Shown: one piece after another, positions 1 to 11,940 of the stretch
Layout: every line of letters begins with the position of its first letter
Numbering within the stretch: position 1 is the stretch's first letter
Source of the DNA: JAFNAG01 sp963739235
GTDB lineage: Bacteria > Acidobacteriota > UBA6911
Reading direction: 5' to 3'
DNA length: 64,000 nt
Assembly: GCA_963739235.1 (NCBI GenBank)
Contig: CAVTZY010000042.1
Coordinates: 124,001-188,000, forward strand
Notes under the pieces: generated by a model
Told to the model about the DNA's origin: nothing
The model's database searches: none
The model's input: the letters and a program-made list of their open reading frames with translations, nothing else
Position numbers and translations under genes: made by a program

Positions 1-1166
1 CAACCCCGGACATAGGGTTTGGACGCCATCTCAGGGGGGCGGAACGGCAAACCGAAGGGGATCGATTGGAAAATGTTGCTGTAGTGATTCTTGCCAATCT
101 CGGCGCCCGAGTGAAAACCTCCCTCCGAAGCGGAATGCGCGATGGAGGTCAGCACGTAAGCGCCGTCGGCATTCGGGTGCCTCGTCAAGGTAAACCGATA
201 CCCGGGTGTGAGATTGAAGTCGTTGCTCTCGCCACGGATGAGAAACTGCGCCATCTCCAGGTGCTCCATGCCGTGCTTGGCGATGCCCTCGCCGGTCTTC
301 CTGTTGCCGGAATCGCCAGCCTGCGAGCGGATGCCGTACCCGCCAGGATAATCATAAATCTCGAATTGATCGTTGCCGCCGACCTTCAACTTGTGGTAGA
401 CCTTCCCGACTTGCACGGAATCGAGAATCGGCTGGCTCACTTTCATGTCCATGCCGGGCGTTCCGTAACAGTAGTCCTGCAGGCTGTACTTGCCCGGACC
501 CAATTCCTGGGTCTTGATCCAGCTTGATACCCGCACTTCGTCTCGCAGCCCGCCGGAGATCTCCTCGTACACCAAAGGCGATGCTCCCGGCATCTCCTGG
601 TGTGCCGAGGGAGTGTCGGCGATCACGAGCTTGTGAGCGTCCTCTGTATGGCGGAAAAAGTAAAAGATGCCTTCTTCTTCCATCAGACGTGTGATGAAAT
701 TGAAATCGGTTTCGCGGTACTGCACACAGTATTCGCGCTTGCGGCCGGGATCCCGCAGCTCCACGGAAATGTCCATCCCCTGGAGGACCTGCTTGAGAAT
801 GTCCGAGGTGGAGAGATTCTGGAAGATCCGGCAATTTTGTTTGCGGCTGAAAATCCAGAGCTTCGGCGAGACGATTGCGCGGTACCTGGCAAGCCGTGTC
901 GTGGCAGGCAACTGTGTGAAGGCCGTCACGATGCCATGAAAGTGGCGCGGTTGGCTGCCCTCCGGACCCAGCACGCCGAACGAAATCTCCCGGCCCAGAA
1001 TGTCCTCGAACCTGATGCGCGGGTTTTCGGAAAGCAGTTCAAGCTGGAATGAAAAGAGCTGGGAGATGCCCTCGGTGCCGGTGAACGATTCCAGCAGCAG
1101 CTCATTGGGCCCCAACGCGCATTTGATGTAGAGGTAGCGATTCTCCTCGAGATATTTCTCCGCCAT
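1..1166 (-). CDS. vgrG: T6SS spike protein VgrG (TssI), C-terminus beyond window
   Basis: VgrG forms the trimeric spike at the tip of the Hcp tube and carries effectors into the target cell. The frame is open from the ATG at 1166 to the left edge, so about 388 N-terminal residues are visible; the needle and any effector extension are outside. The start is backed by GGAGG about 8 nt upstream. The visible part matches the phage gp27-like half of the family: YLYIKCALG near the start, FSFQLELLSENP, HFHGIVTAF around residue 80, and FITRLMEEEGIFYFF around residue 150. It is the last visible gene of the leftward operon, 59 bp after clpV. Cargo type cannot be judged from this part. Confidence 0.93.
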   Translation of the reverse strand, partial: MAEKYLEENRYLYIKCALGPNELLLESFTGTEGISQLFSFQLELLSENPRIRFEDILGREISFGVLGPEGSQPRHFHGIVTAFTQLPATTRLARYRAIVSPKLWIFSRKQNCRIFQNLSTSDILKQVLQGMDISVELRDPGRKREYCVQYRETDFNFITRLMEEEGIFYFFRHTEDAHKLVIADTPSAHQEMPGASPLVYEEISGGLRDEVRVSSWIKTQELGPGKYSLQDYCYGTPGMDMKVSQPILDSVQVGKVYHKLKVGGNDQFEIYDYPGGYGIRSQAGDSGNRKTGEGIAKHGMEHLEMAQFLIRGESNDFNLTPGYRFTLTRHPNADGAYVLTSIAHSASEGGFHSGAEIGKNHYSNIFQSIPFGLPFRPPEMASKPYVRG

Positions 1167-1225
1167 GTGCGGCCTCCATCGACAAGTCTGCTCCTGCATG
1201 GGGCGGGAGCAGAGGATACTTCCAA

Positions 1226-3844
<2,619 letters not shown>

Positions 3845-3869
3845 GCGGAGTCCTCATCGAATGTTGGAG

Positions 3870-4920
3870 TCAGATTCGTAAAATGCTTGCGTCCGGATCG
3901 TGCGGCAGCGGCGCAGTCCCGGCCCACGTCGACCATCCCAGCCGGGGCGCGGCCGGGCCATCCCCTCCCAACTCGCAGGGTGGCCTTTCCACCTTCTTCA
4001 ATACCAGTTGCACTTCAAAATCGAGTTCATTGCCCGCGAAAAAACGGACCAGCGCGCGCAAGGGCTCGTAGGCCGGGCCGTCGGGCAGAAATCCGCGGTA
4101 CTGATCCAACGTCAGGGGGCCGAGGCGTATGCGCACGCCGGACTGCTGGTCCCAGATTTCGTCCCCCACGACTGCGCCCTCCCCCAATTGCTCCGAATTG
4201 GAGGCGGTCTCGGTGAAGCGGCACTGGGTGCTCTCGTCGATGGCATGCCACCTGCCCACAAACTGCTCGATCTCGACCGGCACGTCGAAATGGTCCATCA
4301 GCAAAGCGCGCAGCGCGGCGGCGGAGCGGGAGTGGGCCGCGAGAAGCCCGCAACGGAACAGAAGAGCTGCCATCGGGCACGGCCTGGCGATCCGTCAGGC
4401 CGGGAGTTCCCAGTCCGAGCAGGTCAAGCAAAAGAGACGAGAGTCGGTCGCCCGTGCCGCGCTCGTAGCCTATGGAGAAGTGGCTTTTTTCCCATGCCTG
4501 GTAGAACAGCGAGATCAAGCGGTGATTGAAGATGTCGAAGAAGTAGCGCATGGCGCTGTCGTGCGCGCGCAAGCGTTCGCGGACGAACGCCGTGTAATAG
4601 AGTGGAAGGACACCCTGGGGACCTGTCAGCCCCATGAAATTGACGAGCATGCGCGGCTGGGCGCCTTCGGGCCACTCGAGGCCGGCGATCTCGCTCGGCG
4701 GAAAACCGAAGTCGGCACCCGCTCCGAAGCGGACGACCTCCGAGTCGGGATTCGAGAACTGGCCCACGGGCTGGCGGCCGGGCAGAAGCCGGCCGAGGAG
4801 CCGCACGGCCTGGAAGAAACCGAACGCGAACGGCTCTGCGCGCAGGGCTTCTTCCAGTTCGGGACAGTCAGGCGCGGTGCGATTTATAGCAGGATCTTCG
4901 TGCCGGCTCGTGGGGGCCAT
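3870..4920 (-). CDS. tssG: T6SS baseplate protein TssG, frameshifted
   Basis: TssG joins TssF, TssE and TssK in the baseplate wedge. The first part, from the ATG at 4920 (MAPTSRHEDPA), runs through FGFFQAVRLLGRLLPG and NFMGLTGPQGVLPLYYT, the family's hallmark region, to LLGLGTPGLTDRQAVP. There the similarity jumps frame and continues as AALLFRCGLLAAHSRSA to the stop at 3870. The switch lies in the CCC/GGG run near 4374-4378; deleting one base restores one protein of about 350 residues, the normal family length. The gene overlaps tssF by 37 bp, which is common for this pair. Real mutation and sequencing error cannot be separated here; error is favoured because many other genes in the window show the same problem. 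Confidence 0.88.
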
Positions 4921-6722
4921 AGGCGCAGGACCTCCTTTCTCTGGCGCGTCGAGACACTTAACTGGCTGAAGCTGTTGAGTGTGACGTAGAGTCCGAGGAA
5001 ATGCTCCAGCACGCTGGCAAACAGGTACGCTCCCCCGCCGACGAAATTCTCTTCGTCCAACCCCATGTCCACGCGCGTGCCGCGCGCGAAGGTAATGCCG
5101 TTCTCCGAGACGATGCGTGCAAATTGGGGGCAACTCTTGAGCTCCGTGATGCCTTCCACCTGCTTCACCGCATGCGGAGAGTTGGTGAAGTCATAGAGCT
5201 TCAGGATCTCCTGGAGCGCCTCTTTGCCTTCGGAGACCAGGGAGAGGTAGTTCAGCGAGAGGTGCGAGATCAGGCGCCAGAGCGAGGATTTGCCGGTGGG
5301 TGGTCGCAGGGCCAGCGTGGGTTTCCTCAGCGCTACGATCGACTGAACCGGGGCCGCGCCTTCGAGTTCGAAGTCTCCCGATTCCACGCCGAACGGCAGG
5401 CGCGCGGGCAGATCGCGGTTTGTGCAGGTAAGCCGGACCGTCAGGCTGTCAACGTCGGGCGCTACGGGCCGCTGTTCGAAGTCCACCAGGGAGAGGAACA
5501 TCTCCGTGCCCTCGTCGTCGCGGCGTCCGGACGCGCGGCGTGAAGCCATCCAGAAAGTCTGGCCGCGCGTGGCGGCCAACCCATGGCGATAGGAGTAAAA
5601 CGGTTCGAAACGAACCGGTTCCTGGGTGTCCGGGCGGACACTGACCACATCATCCACGGAGAAGATTTCGGTGGCGTTGGGCCGGCGAATGTCTGGAACG
5701 ATGGGATACTCAAAACGCCGCTGGGTGAGGAGAATCGGTTCGGCGGTCTGCTCGAACAGGTTCACTGCGGGCGCGCATGCCAGCTGGAATGTCTTAGCGG
5801 AGATGCCCATTTCGAGCGCCTGCCGGCGCTCGGTCATTTCAAACGGCGCGATCAGGAAGATCAACTCTGCCCGGTCCTTGAAGCCGCCGAGAACTTTCTC
5901 CAGGCCAGTCAGGTCGAGGAAGAAAAACTTGTCCTGAAAAGTAAAGTACTCGTGCAGGAGCCGGTAGCCGGCAAAGGAGCGGCGCGGGTAAGGCAGCATG
6001 CCTTCGCCTTCGCCAAACCCGATGGGTTGCAGGGCATCGGGTCGGAGCAAGACAGGGCGAATTCGCGAACCCGGTGTGGGGTCGCGAAGAACGATCTGGA
6101 TCAAGCGGCTTGAGAGAAGTTCATACAATGTGTGGATCAACCCGCTTTCGCCGTTCAGGAAGATACGCAGTGGATCGGGGCGGGCTTTTTCGAAGGTAAT
6201 ATCGCGCCAGCAGGCCAGTTCCAGCCGGAGCGCTGCTACGGCCTCGGGGGCCTTGATGGCCGGCTGCAGGCGGTCCGGCGATTTCCATTCCGCAGCTGCC
6301 ACGCTCAACGGCCAGAGATAAGCGTCATAACAGGTGCGGAATCTGCAGGGCACGCCGCCCACCGGACGCGACAACAGCACCGTGCCGCGGCTCAGCTTCA
6401 GCCCGGTGCCGATCGGCGCCTGCTCGGGGTTAGTCCGGAAATCAGCGATCGTCATGGACGGCACCGGACGGATGAAATGCGGGTAGATAATGCTCAGCAG
6501 CGCTTCGGTGATCTCCGGGAAATCGTCGTCGATTTTGAGGTGGACGCGTGCGGCAAGGAAGGCGAATGCCTCCAGCAACCGTTCCACGTGGGGATCTTCG
6601 CACTTATCCGGTTCGAGGTTCAGGCGCGAAGCAATCTTGGGGTACTGTTCGGCAAACTGCGCGCCCATGCGCCGCAGGAAGCTGAGTTCACGTTCGTAGT
6701 AGAGCAGGAGGTCGTCGCGCAC
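4884..6722 (-). CDS. tssF: T6SS baseplate protein TssF
   Basis: TssF (VasA/ImpG) is the largest wedge subunit of the cytoplasmic baseplate and binds TssG. The 612-residue product is of standard length. It opens with LLLYYERELSFLRRMGAQFA and has PHVERLLEAFAFLAARVHLK around residue 45-65, followed by LLSIIYPHFIRPVPSM, all typical of the family. The C-terminal part has VGGGAYLFASVLEHFLGLYV. It starts 1 bp after tssE and overlaps tssG, so the tssE-tssF-tssG block is probably translationally coupled. Confidence 0.96.
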   Translation of the reverse strand: MRDDLLLYYERELSFLRRMGAQFAEQYPKIASRLNLEPDKCEDPHVERLLEAFAFLAARVHLKIDDDFPEITEALLSIIYPHFIRPVPSMTIADFRTNPEQAPIGTGLKLSRGTVLLSRPVGGVPCRFRTCYDAYLWPLSVAAAEWKSPDRLQPAIKAPEAVAALRLELACWRDITFEKARPDPLRIFLNGESGLIHTLYELLSSRLIQIVLRDPTPGSRIRPVLLRPDALQPIGFGEGEGMLPYPRRSFAGYRLLHEYFTFQDKFFFLDLTGLEKVLGGFKDRAELIFLIAPFEMTERRQALEMGISAKTFQLACAPAVNLFEQTAEPILLTQRRFEYPIVPDIRRPNATEIFSVDDVVSVRPDTQEPVRFEPFYSYRHGLAATRGQTFWMASRRASGRRDDEGTEMFLSLVDFEQRPVAPDVDSLTVRLTCTNRDLPARLPFGVESGDFELEGAAPVQSIVALRKPTLALRPPTGKSSLWRLISHLSLNYLSLVSEGKEALQEILKLYDFTNSPHAVKQVEGITELKSCPQFARIVSENGITFARGTRVDMGLDEENFVGGGAYLFASVLEHFLGLYVTLNSFSQLSVSTRQRKEVLRLWPPRAGTKILL

Positions 6723-6723
6723 G

Positions 6724-7212
6724 CTAATCGCCCTTCAGTTTGTATTCGCCGCTGTTCAACTGGAGAATGGTGTCGAACAGGATCTGTTCCGGTGCCGGGT
6801 CCATTTTGAGCAAAGCCTCGATCTGGAAATGCAGGATTCTGGGCCCCGAGCCGGCGTCGTCAAGGGCGCGCACGCGCACCGAGAGCAGGCGGGGCTCGAA
6901 GATCTCGATGGTTTGTTCCACCATGAGCAGCAGCCGCTGACGGTCGCGGGGTGAGTTCAGTCCCATGGACGTGATGTCCGGCAAGCCATAGTTGTACAAC
7001 GACCGGAAGAGTTCCTGGTAGGTCTCTGGGACTTCATCAGGGTTGCGGCGTGTGTTCAGCAGCCACTCCAGGTCCCGCCGCAGAGAAGCCTTCAACTGCC
7101 GTACCGATTGCGAACGGCTGGCGGGCGGGTCGGAGGAAGCGGCGGGATCCACATCGATCAGCCGGTCCAACACGGGGGGCGTAACGGCGAGATCCGGATC
7201 CGCTTTCGGCAT
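6724..7212 (-). CDS. tssE: T6SS baseplate protein TssE (gp25-like)
   Basis: TssE is the lysozyme-like gp25 homologue that starts sheath polymerisation on the baseplate. The 162-residue frame has the gp25 core: VRQLKASLRRDLEWLLNTRR around residue 40-60, YGLPDITSMGL and a terminal LHFQIEALLKMDPAPEQILF segment. The extra N-terminal 35 residues are Pro/Asp-rich. It lies 3 bp after tssA and 1 bp before tssF, in a tight operon. Confidence 0.94.
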   Translation of the reverse strand: MPKADPDLAVTPPVLDRLIDVDPAASSDPPASRSQSVRQLKASLRRDLEWLLNTRRNPDEVPETYQELFRSLYNYGLPDITSMGLNSPRDRQRLLLMVEQTIEIFEPRLLSVRVRALDDAGSGPRILHFQIEALLKMDPAPEQILFDTILQLNSGEYKLKGD

Positions 7213-7215
7213 GAC

Positions 7216-9020
7216 CTATCTCCCGCAGGCCAGGGCCTGCATTGGGTCGAGCCGGCAGATACGGTCATAGATCTTCTGCTTCACTTCAGGAGGCGTGTCC
7301 ATTTTCGCCAGGCAGCGGTACAGGAGAGTCAGGGGCTGCGCCACCATCCCAGGGGTCTCCCAACCTTCCAGTTCCCGGCTGTCGATCTCAGCGGCCAGCT
7401 GTTCCAGAATGGGATGGGCGATGCGCTCGTAGCCGATCGACATGCAAAGCTGTGCCAGTTGCAGCCGCCGCTGGAAACGACCGCGCCCCGATCTTTCGGC
7501 GGCCGCCTCGCGCGTCAGGATCTCGATGGCCTCCTGGTACCGTTTGGCACGGGCGGCTTCCATGGCGAGATCGTTGGCGTCCGGGGGCTGCGGCTGACCG
7601 GCCTGCGCCGGCGCGCGGCTCTCCTGGGGTGCAGCTGCGGGAGGCGCAAAAGTGCTGGCCGGCGCCGGGGCGATCTCGTCGAGCCAGGCCTGCGTTTCGG
7701 GATTAGCGGCTGGCGTATCGTCGAGCAGCACAGCTTGCCGGAGACCAGGGTAGTCTGCGATGATACCATTAACGTCAGCCCGAATGGCGGCCTGTATCTG
7801 GTAGTAGCCGAGATCGTAAGCTGCCCGGCAGGCATAACGCTGCAGGTCGAGCCAGCCGCGGCCGCATGGCATGGCCATGGCGGATTCGGCAAGTTCGATC
7901 ACCTGCTGCGCATCCCCGTCATTGGCGGCCTTGCGCAGCGCCTGCCGGATTTCCGTGGGGGGAGCCTCGAGCAGGTTGGGGTCGATGTCGGTTCCCGCGG
8001 CACGCAACTCGCCGAAGCGCAGGCCACGCAGCAGCAAGTACGGAGCAGGGTTGTAGGGGTCTTCGCGCCGCAGATATGCCGCCACCGCGATGATGCGCTG
8101 GAACGCATCCTCTTTGTCCTGGGGTTCCGGGGCTTGAGGGCCACCTTTCGGGTCTGGGGCGCCCGGCAACAGGACGCGCCGCCTCCTGCGCGACAGAAGA
8201 GCCTCTCCGCCGCTTCTGCGGCCGGCGCCTCCGAAGAGATCGTTTCCTCATCGGGCTCGGTCGCGCGCTTTTTCTGAAGCAGCCCGTGAACCGTGTGGCG
8301 GATCTCCTCGATGGTGGTGCGCATAGGGCCGAAAGTGGGGGCTGCATCCCCGAACTTCCCCCCACACAGCCCGGTGAGTCCTTCGAGCACCTCGAGGATG
8401 CCGTCGAGGTTGGACTCCAGATCGGCATAGAATGCTTTGGGCGTGGCGTTGAAAGCCTGGTCCCATTCTTCGCCGCTCATTTTGCCTTCGGCAAGAGCAG
8501 TGCTGCGGGCTTCCTGCTTGGTCTCGGTATCGGCGCCGCCCTCGTATCCGACAGAACGGGATTCCTTGAACTGGAACCAGTTGGCTCCCTTCCGCGTGAT
8601 GGGCAGGCTGCGGAGTGCGGAATCCATTCGGGAACCGAGCCACTCAAGCGGGGCGGCGCGCAGCTCGGCGTCGCCGTCTTCAATCTCCGGGTAGAGGCTG
8701 TCCCAGAAGTTCTCAATCAAACCGCGGATGAGATCCAGGGCAGCGCGCAGGCCGGAAAAGCTCTCACTCTTGAGCAGCGCCTCAGCGAACCAGACCGCGA
8801 TCTGGAGATCCTTGCTCTTTTGGGCGAGCGCATCGCCGGCCAGCTTGATTACGAGCGGGTAATCGGCGGTCTTTCGCTCATGCTGCCATTCTCCTTGCGG
8901 AGCATCGTCGTCCTCGCGCCGGGCTTCTTTGATCTTGTCGTAGACCGCCGCGTAGCGCAGGTTCTCGCCGCCTGGATTCTCGCCGGGAATCGGATTCAGC
9001 AGATCGTCTCGGAAGGGCAT
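7216..9020 (-). CDS. tssA: T6SS cap/assembly protein TssA, frameshifted
   Basis: TssA primes tube and sheath assembly. The first frame begins at the ATG at 9020 and carries the ImpA N-terminal domain (LLNPIPGENPGGENLRY, then IENFWDSLYPEIEDGD near residue 110 and PLEWLGSRMDSALRSLPIT). It runs to an Ala/Glu-rich linker after EETISSEAPAAEAAE. The C-terminal half lies in another frame: AVAAYLRREDPYNPAPYLLL, RGLRFGELR, CGRGWLDLQRY, ending at 7216. The break is in the linker around 8165-8215. An intermediate stretch reading SSVAQEAARPVAG in the third frame looks linker-like, so there may be two single-base surpluses. Joined length is about 600 residues. Neighbours are tagJ (16 bp upstream) and tssE (3 bp downstream). 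Confidence 0.88.
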
Positions 9021-9036
9021 CGGGTTGAAGGCGCCG

Positions 9037-9750
9037 TCATTCAGCCGCCGCGGTAGCGGCAGGGAACTCGAGTGTCCTTACCTCCAGGATGGGAAACTCC
9101 TCGCCGTTCACGAGCAGCATTTTCTGACCGGCGGGCACCGTCAAGCCGTCGATTTCCTCCCAGACGGTGGAGCGGCCCAGACGAACTGAGTTGTCAAAAT
9201 GACGGAAGGCCAGGGGCGTCAACACGGGGATCAAGACTTCGCCGAGGTCCATGCCTTTGCACTGGGGTCCGGTCCTGAGGATGGCAGGGATCCAGATCAG
9301 ATCACGCAGCCGCCTGGGTGCTTCCATCCGTATCGAGGCAATATGGGCGAACGGCAGCCACAGATAGGCGCCTGCCGCGAAGACCTCGAGGCGGCCGCCA
9401 ATGCGCGGGTCGGCATCCTCAACCGTGTCCACGGCGGATCCGTTCAGGATGGCATGCGCCGCGACTTCGGGCGCCGTCTGCGGAAATGCCTTCTTCTCGA
9501 ACATCTCGCGGCGCGTGCCCTCGGCTTGCAGGGCGGAACGGTAAATCAAAGTTCCCATTCCGGCTTCCTTGCTGGTATCGGAGAGAATATCGAGTTGCTT
9601 TTCGGCGCGATCGAAATCGCCCGTGAAGCAGAGGAGTTCAAACAAAAACGTGCGGCAGCGGCTGTTGGTGGGATCGTTGCGCAGTTCCGCCCCCAAGGCC
9701 TGTACCGCCTCGTCGAGTTTCCCCGCCTGGTAAAGTTCTGCGCTCTTCAT
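9037..9750 (-). CDS. tagJ: T6SS accessory protein TagJ (ImpE family)
   Basis: TagJ/ImpE proteins bind the N-terminus of TssB and are thought to help ClpV-dependent sheath turnover in some T6SS classes. The 237-residue product starts with a TPR-like segment (AELYQAGKLDEAVQALGAEL, then ELLCFTGDFDRAEKQLDIL) and has the ImpE core at about 120-215, including LPFAHIASIRMEAPRRLRDL and VLIPVLTPLAF. It sits between hcp and tssA in the operon. Assignment is by motif and context. Confidence 0.9.
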   Translation of the reverse strand: MKSAELYQAGKLDEAVQALGAELRNDPTNSRCRTFLFELLCFTGDFDRAEKQLDILSDTSKEAGMGTLIYRSALQAEGTRREMFEKKAFPQTAPEVAAHAILNGSAVDTVEDADPRIGGRLEVFAAGAYLWLPFAHIASIRMEAPRRLRDLIWIPAILRTGPQCKGMDLGEVLIPVLTPLAFRHFDNSVRLGRSTVWEEIDGLTVPAGQKMLLVNGEEFPILEVRTLEFPAATAAAE

Positions 9751-9798
9751 CGAATGGCCCGCCTTATCGCCGGTGCTTCTCTAAAAGCAATTCCACAG

Positions 9799-9827
9799 GG
9801 CGCCAGGCCAGCAGCGGGCCTGGCGCC
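9799..9827 (-). terminator. Strong hairpin between hcp and tagJ
   Basis: A perfect 11-bp inverted repeat (GGCGCCAGGCC at 9799-9809, GGCCTGGCGCC at 9817-9827) with a 7-nt loop lies after hcp and before tagJ. In the direction of transcription it is followed only by a weak T tract (GCTTTTA), so it may be an attenuator or an RNA-stabilising 3' end of the abundant hcp message rather than a full terminator. A second, 7-bp hairpin (ACGATCC/GGATCGT, 9858-9875) directly abuts the hcp stop codon. Confidence 0.55.
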
Positions 9828-9876
9828 GCGTACGTGTGGATATGACCGGGTACCGAAACGATCCGACGGGATCGTC

Positions 9877-10365
9877 CTACCCGGAAATCTGCTGCTTCAT
9901 GTCGTAGAATGCCTTGACGGCGCCGCCCAATGTGCCGTCAGGCTTCTGCTCCTTGTACTCGAATTCGACTTTGGTAAAGTTCAGCGAAATCTGATCCATG
10001 GGAACCACATCACTGCTACCGGATCCACCGGTCTGATAGGAAGAAACCAACAGGTCGGTGAATGTAATTTTGAGGTATTCCTGCTGTTCCTTTCCGGCTT
10101 TCCGGCAGGTCAGAATCGCGTTTTTGACGTGCTCCCCATTGGAACATGCCAGCATTAACTTTGGGGAAGCCTTATTTATCCTCATGACGAAATGAAAATC
10201 CTGCATCTGCACTTTGCCGGCGCCCATGCCCCCCCCGTGTGATCCTGTGCCGGTCTGGTTGGCGCCCCATGAGAAACTCTCGATCTCGATTTCGTTTTTG
10301 TGTGTCTTATCCTGGCTCTCTCCTTGAATCCCGTCGATCTTTAAAAAATAATCAACCAACGCCAT
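9877..10365 (-). CDS. hcp: T6SS tube protein Hcp (TssD)
   Basis: Hcp hexamers stack into the secreted inner tube. The 162-residue protein has the family pattern: YFLKIDGIQGES at the N-terminus, IEIESFSWGANQTG around residue 28, QDFHFVMRINKASPKLM, and a late VVPMDQISLNFTKVEFEY strand pair. GAGGAG lies about 9 nt before the ATG. It follows tssC after an 87-bp spacer that holds a stable hairpin, and precedes tagJ after another hairpin; this would let the hcp segment be processed and kept at high level, as expected for the most abundant tube component. Confidence 0.96.
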   Translation of the reverse strand: MALVDYFLKIDGIQGESQDKTHKNEIEIESFSWGANQTGTGSHGGGMGAGKVQMQDFHFVMRINKASPKLMLACSNGEHVKNAILTCRKAGKEQQEYLKITFTDLLVSSYQTGGSGSSDVVPMDQISLNFTKVEFEYKEQKPDGTLGGAVKAFYDMKQQISG

Positions 10366-10407
10366 ATCATGTTCTCCTCATAAGGTACGGCATTCTACAT
10401 TCATTTT

Positions 10408-10442
10408 GCGCCCGGCTGCCGTTCCTCCGGTTTGCCGGGCGC
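10408..10442 (-). other. Hairpin between tssC and hcp
   Basis: Perfect 9-bp inverted repeat GCGCCCGGC (10408-10416) and GCCGGGCGC (10434-10442) around a 17-nt loop, just after the tssC stop. In transcription direction it is followed by AAAATG and not by T residues, so it is probably not a terminator. A processing or stabilising stem at the 5' side of the hcp message is the simplest reading. Confidence 0.5.
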
Positions 10443-10452
10443 ACTTGGAGTG

Positions 10453-11940
10453 CTACTTCCGCGCCGAGGCGGGCAGTTCCGCCACGAGACGGAGCGATAC
10501 CGACAATTCATCGAGCTGGAAGTGCGGGCGCAGGAACGCGACGGCGCGATAGGCGCCGGGCTTGCCGGGTACCTCCACGACCTCGATCTTCGCATCGCGC
10601 AAGGGATACTGCGCCTTGGTTGCGGCGGAAGCGCTGTCATCGGGAGTCACATAGTTTGTGATCCACTTGTTCAGCCAGCGCTCGCATTCCGAGCGTGATG
10701 TGAAGCTGCCGATCTTGTCGCGCATCATAGCTTTGAGGTAATGCGCGAAACGCGACACGGCCATAATGTACGGCAACTGCGCCGAGAGCCGGGCATTGGC
10801 ATTGGCCGCTTCGTTGTCGAACAGTTTCGGCTTTTGGCACGACTGCACGCTGAAGAAGGCCGCATAGTCGGTCCCCTTGCAGTGCACCAGCGGGGCAAAG
10901 CCGAGATCGGCCAGTTCTTTTTCGCGCCGGTCCGTGATCGGCGATTCGGTGGGGCACTTCATAGCCACGTCGCCCGCGTCGGTGTAGAAGTTGTGCGCCG
11001 GCAGGCCTTCCACCAGACCGCCGCCTTCCACACCGCGGATCGCCGCACACCAGCCGTAAAGGGCGAAGGCGCTGCTCATGCGTGCCGCCAGCGAGAATGC
11101 CGCATTGCCCCACAGGTACTTGGAGTGATCCGAGCCGTCGACGTGTTCCTCGAACCCGAAGCCCTCCACCGGCTTGGTCTCTCTGCCGTAGGGCAGGCGC
11201 ATCAGAATGCGCGGGCAAGTGAGCGCCACGTAGCGGGAGTCCTCCGAGGCGCGGAAGGATTTCCATTTGGCGTACTCCGTGGTGTCGAAGACCTTGCCCA
11301 TGTCGCGCGGCGCATCCAACTGGGTGAAGCTGTCCAGGTTGAACATCTCGGGAGATGCGCCGCTGAGGAATGGTGCATGTGCGGTAGCCGCTACATTGGA
11401 GATCTTTTCCAGCAGTTCGATATCTTCCGGATTGCGGCCGAACTCGTAGTCGCCCACGATGGCCGCGAAAGGCGAGCCGCCGAAGACCCCGAACTCTTCC
11501 TCGTAGACCTTCTTGAAGAGAGCGCTCTGATCGAACTCCGGCGCGCGCTGCAGATCGCGCAGAAGTTCCTTCTTCCCGACATTCAGGATCTTGATTTTCA
11601 GCTTCTCTCCCGTCTCGCTCTGATCCAGCAGGTACTTGAGCCCGCGCCATGCGCTTTCCAGCTTCTGGAACTCCTGGTGGTGCAGGATCTCGTTGAGCTG
11701 GATGGAGATCAGGTGGTCGATCTGGGCGACGCGCGCATTGATCATCGCCTCCGCGTCCTTGGAGACCGTCATTGCCCCATCGAGAACCTGAGCCACGAAC
11801 TCAGCGACCAGGTTCTTGCCGCGCTCGCGGGCGGATACATCCTTGGCGAACCGGCCCTCTTCGACGATCTGGTCCAGCAGGCTTTTCTCGACCACTTGCT
11901 CGGTGGGAGGGGCTTGCTTCGACTTTTTGGGATCGCTCAT
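10453..11940 (-). CDS. tssC: T6SS sheath large subunit TssC
   Basis: TssC (VipB) forms the contractile sheath with TssB around the Hcp tube. The 495-residue product is of normal length. Family segments are LESAWRGLKYLLDQSETGE near residue 100, FAAIVGDYEFGRNPEDIELL near 160, RILMRLPYGRETKPVEGFGF around 245, and QLPYIMAVSRFAHYLKAMMR near 400. The start overlaps the tssB stop by 4 bp (ATGA), giving coupled translation of the two sheath subunits. Confidence 0.97.
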   Translation of the reverse strand: MSDPKKSKQAPPTEQVVEKSLLDQIVEEGRFAKDVSARERGKNLVAEFVAQVLDGAMTVSKDAEAMINARVAQIDHLISIQLNEILHHQEFQKLESAWRGLKYLLDQSETGEKLKIKILNVGKKELLRDLQRAPEFDQSALFKKVYEEEFGVFGGSPFAAIVGDYEFGRNPEDIELLEKISNVAATAHAPFLSGASPEMFNLDSFTQLDAPRDMGKVFDTTEYAKWKSFRASEDSRYVALTCPRILMRLPYGRETKPVEGFGFEEHVDGSDHSKYLWGNAAFSLAARMSSAFALYGWCAAIRGVEGGGLVEGLPAHNFYTDAGDVAMKCPTESPITDRREKELADLGFAPLVHCKGTDYAAFFSVQSCQKPKLFDNEAANANARLSAQLPYIMAVSRFAHYLKAMMRDKIGSFTSRSECERWLNKWITNYVTPDDSASAATKAQYPLRDAKIEVVEVPGKPGAYRAVAFLRPHFQLDELSVSLRLVAELPASARK

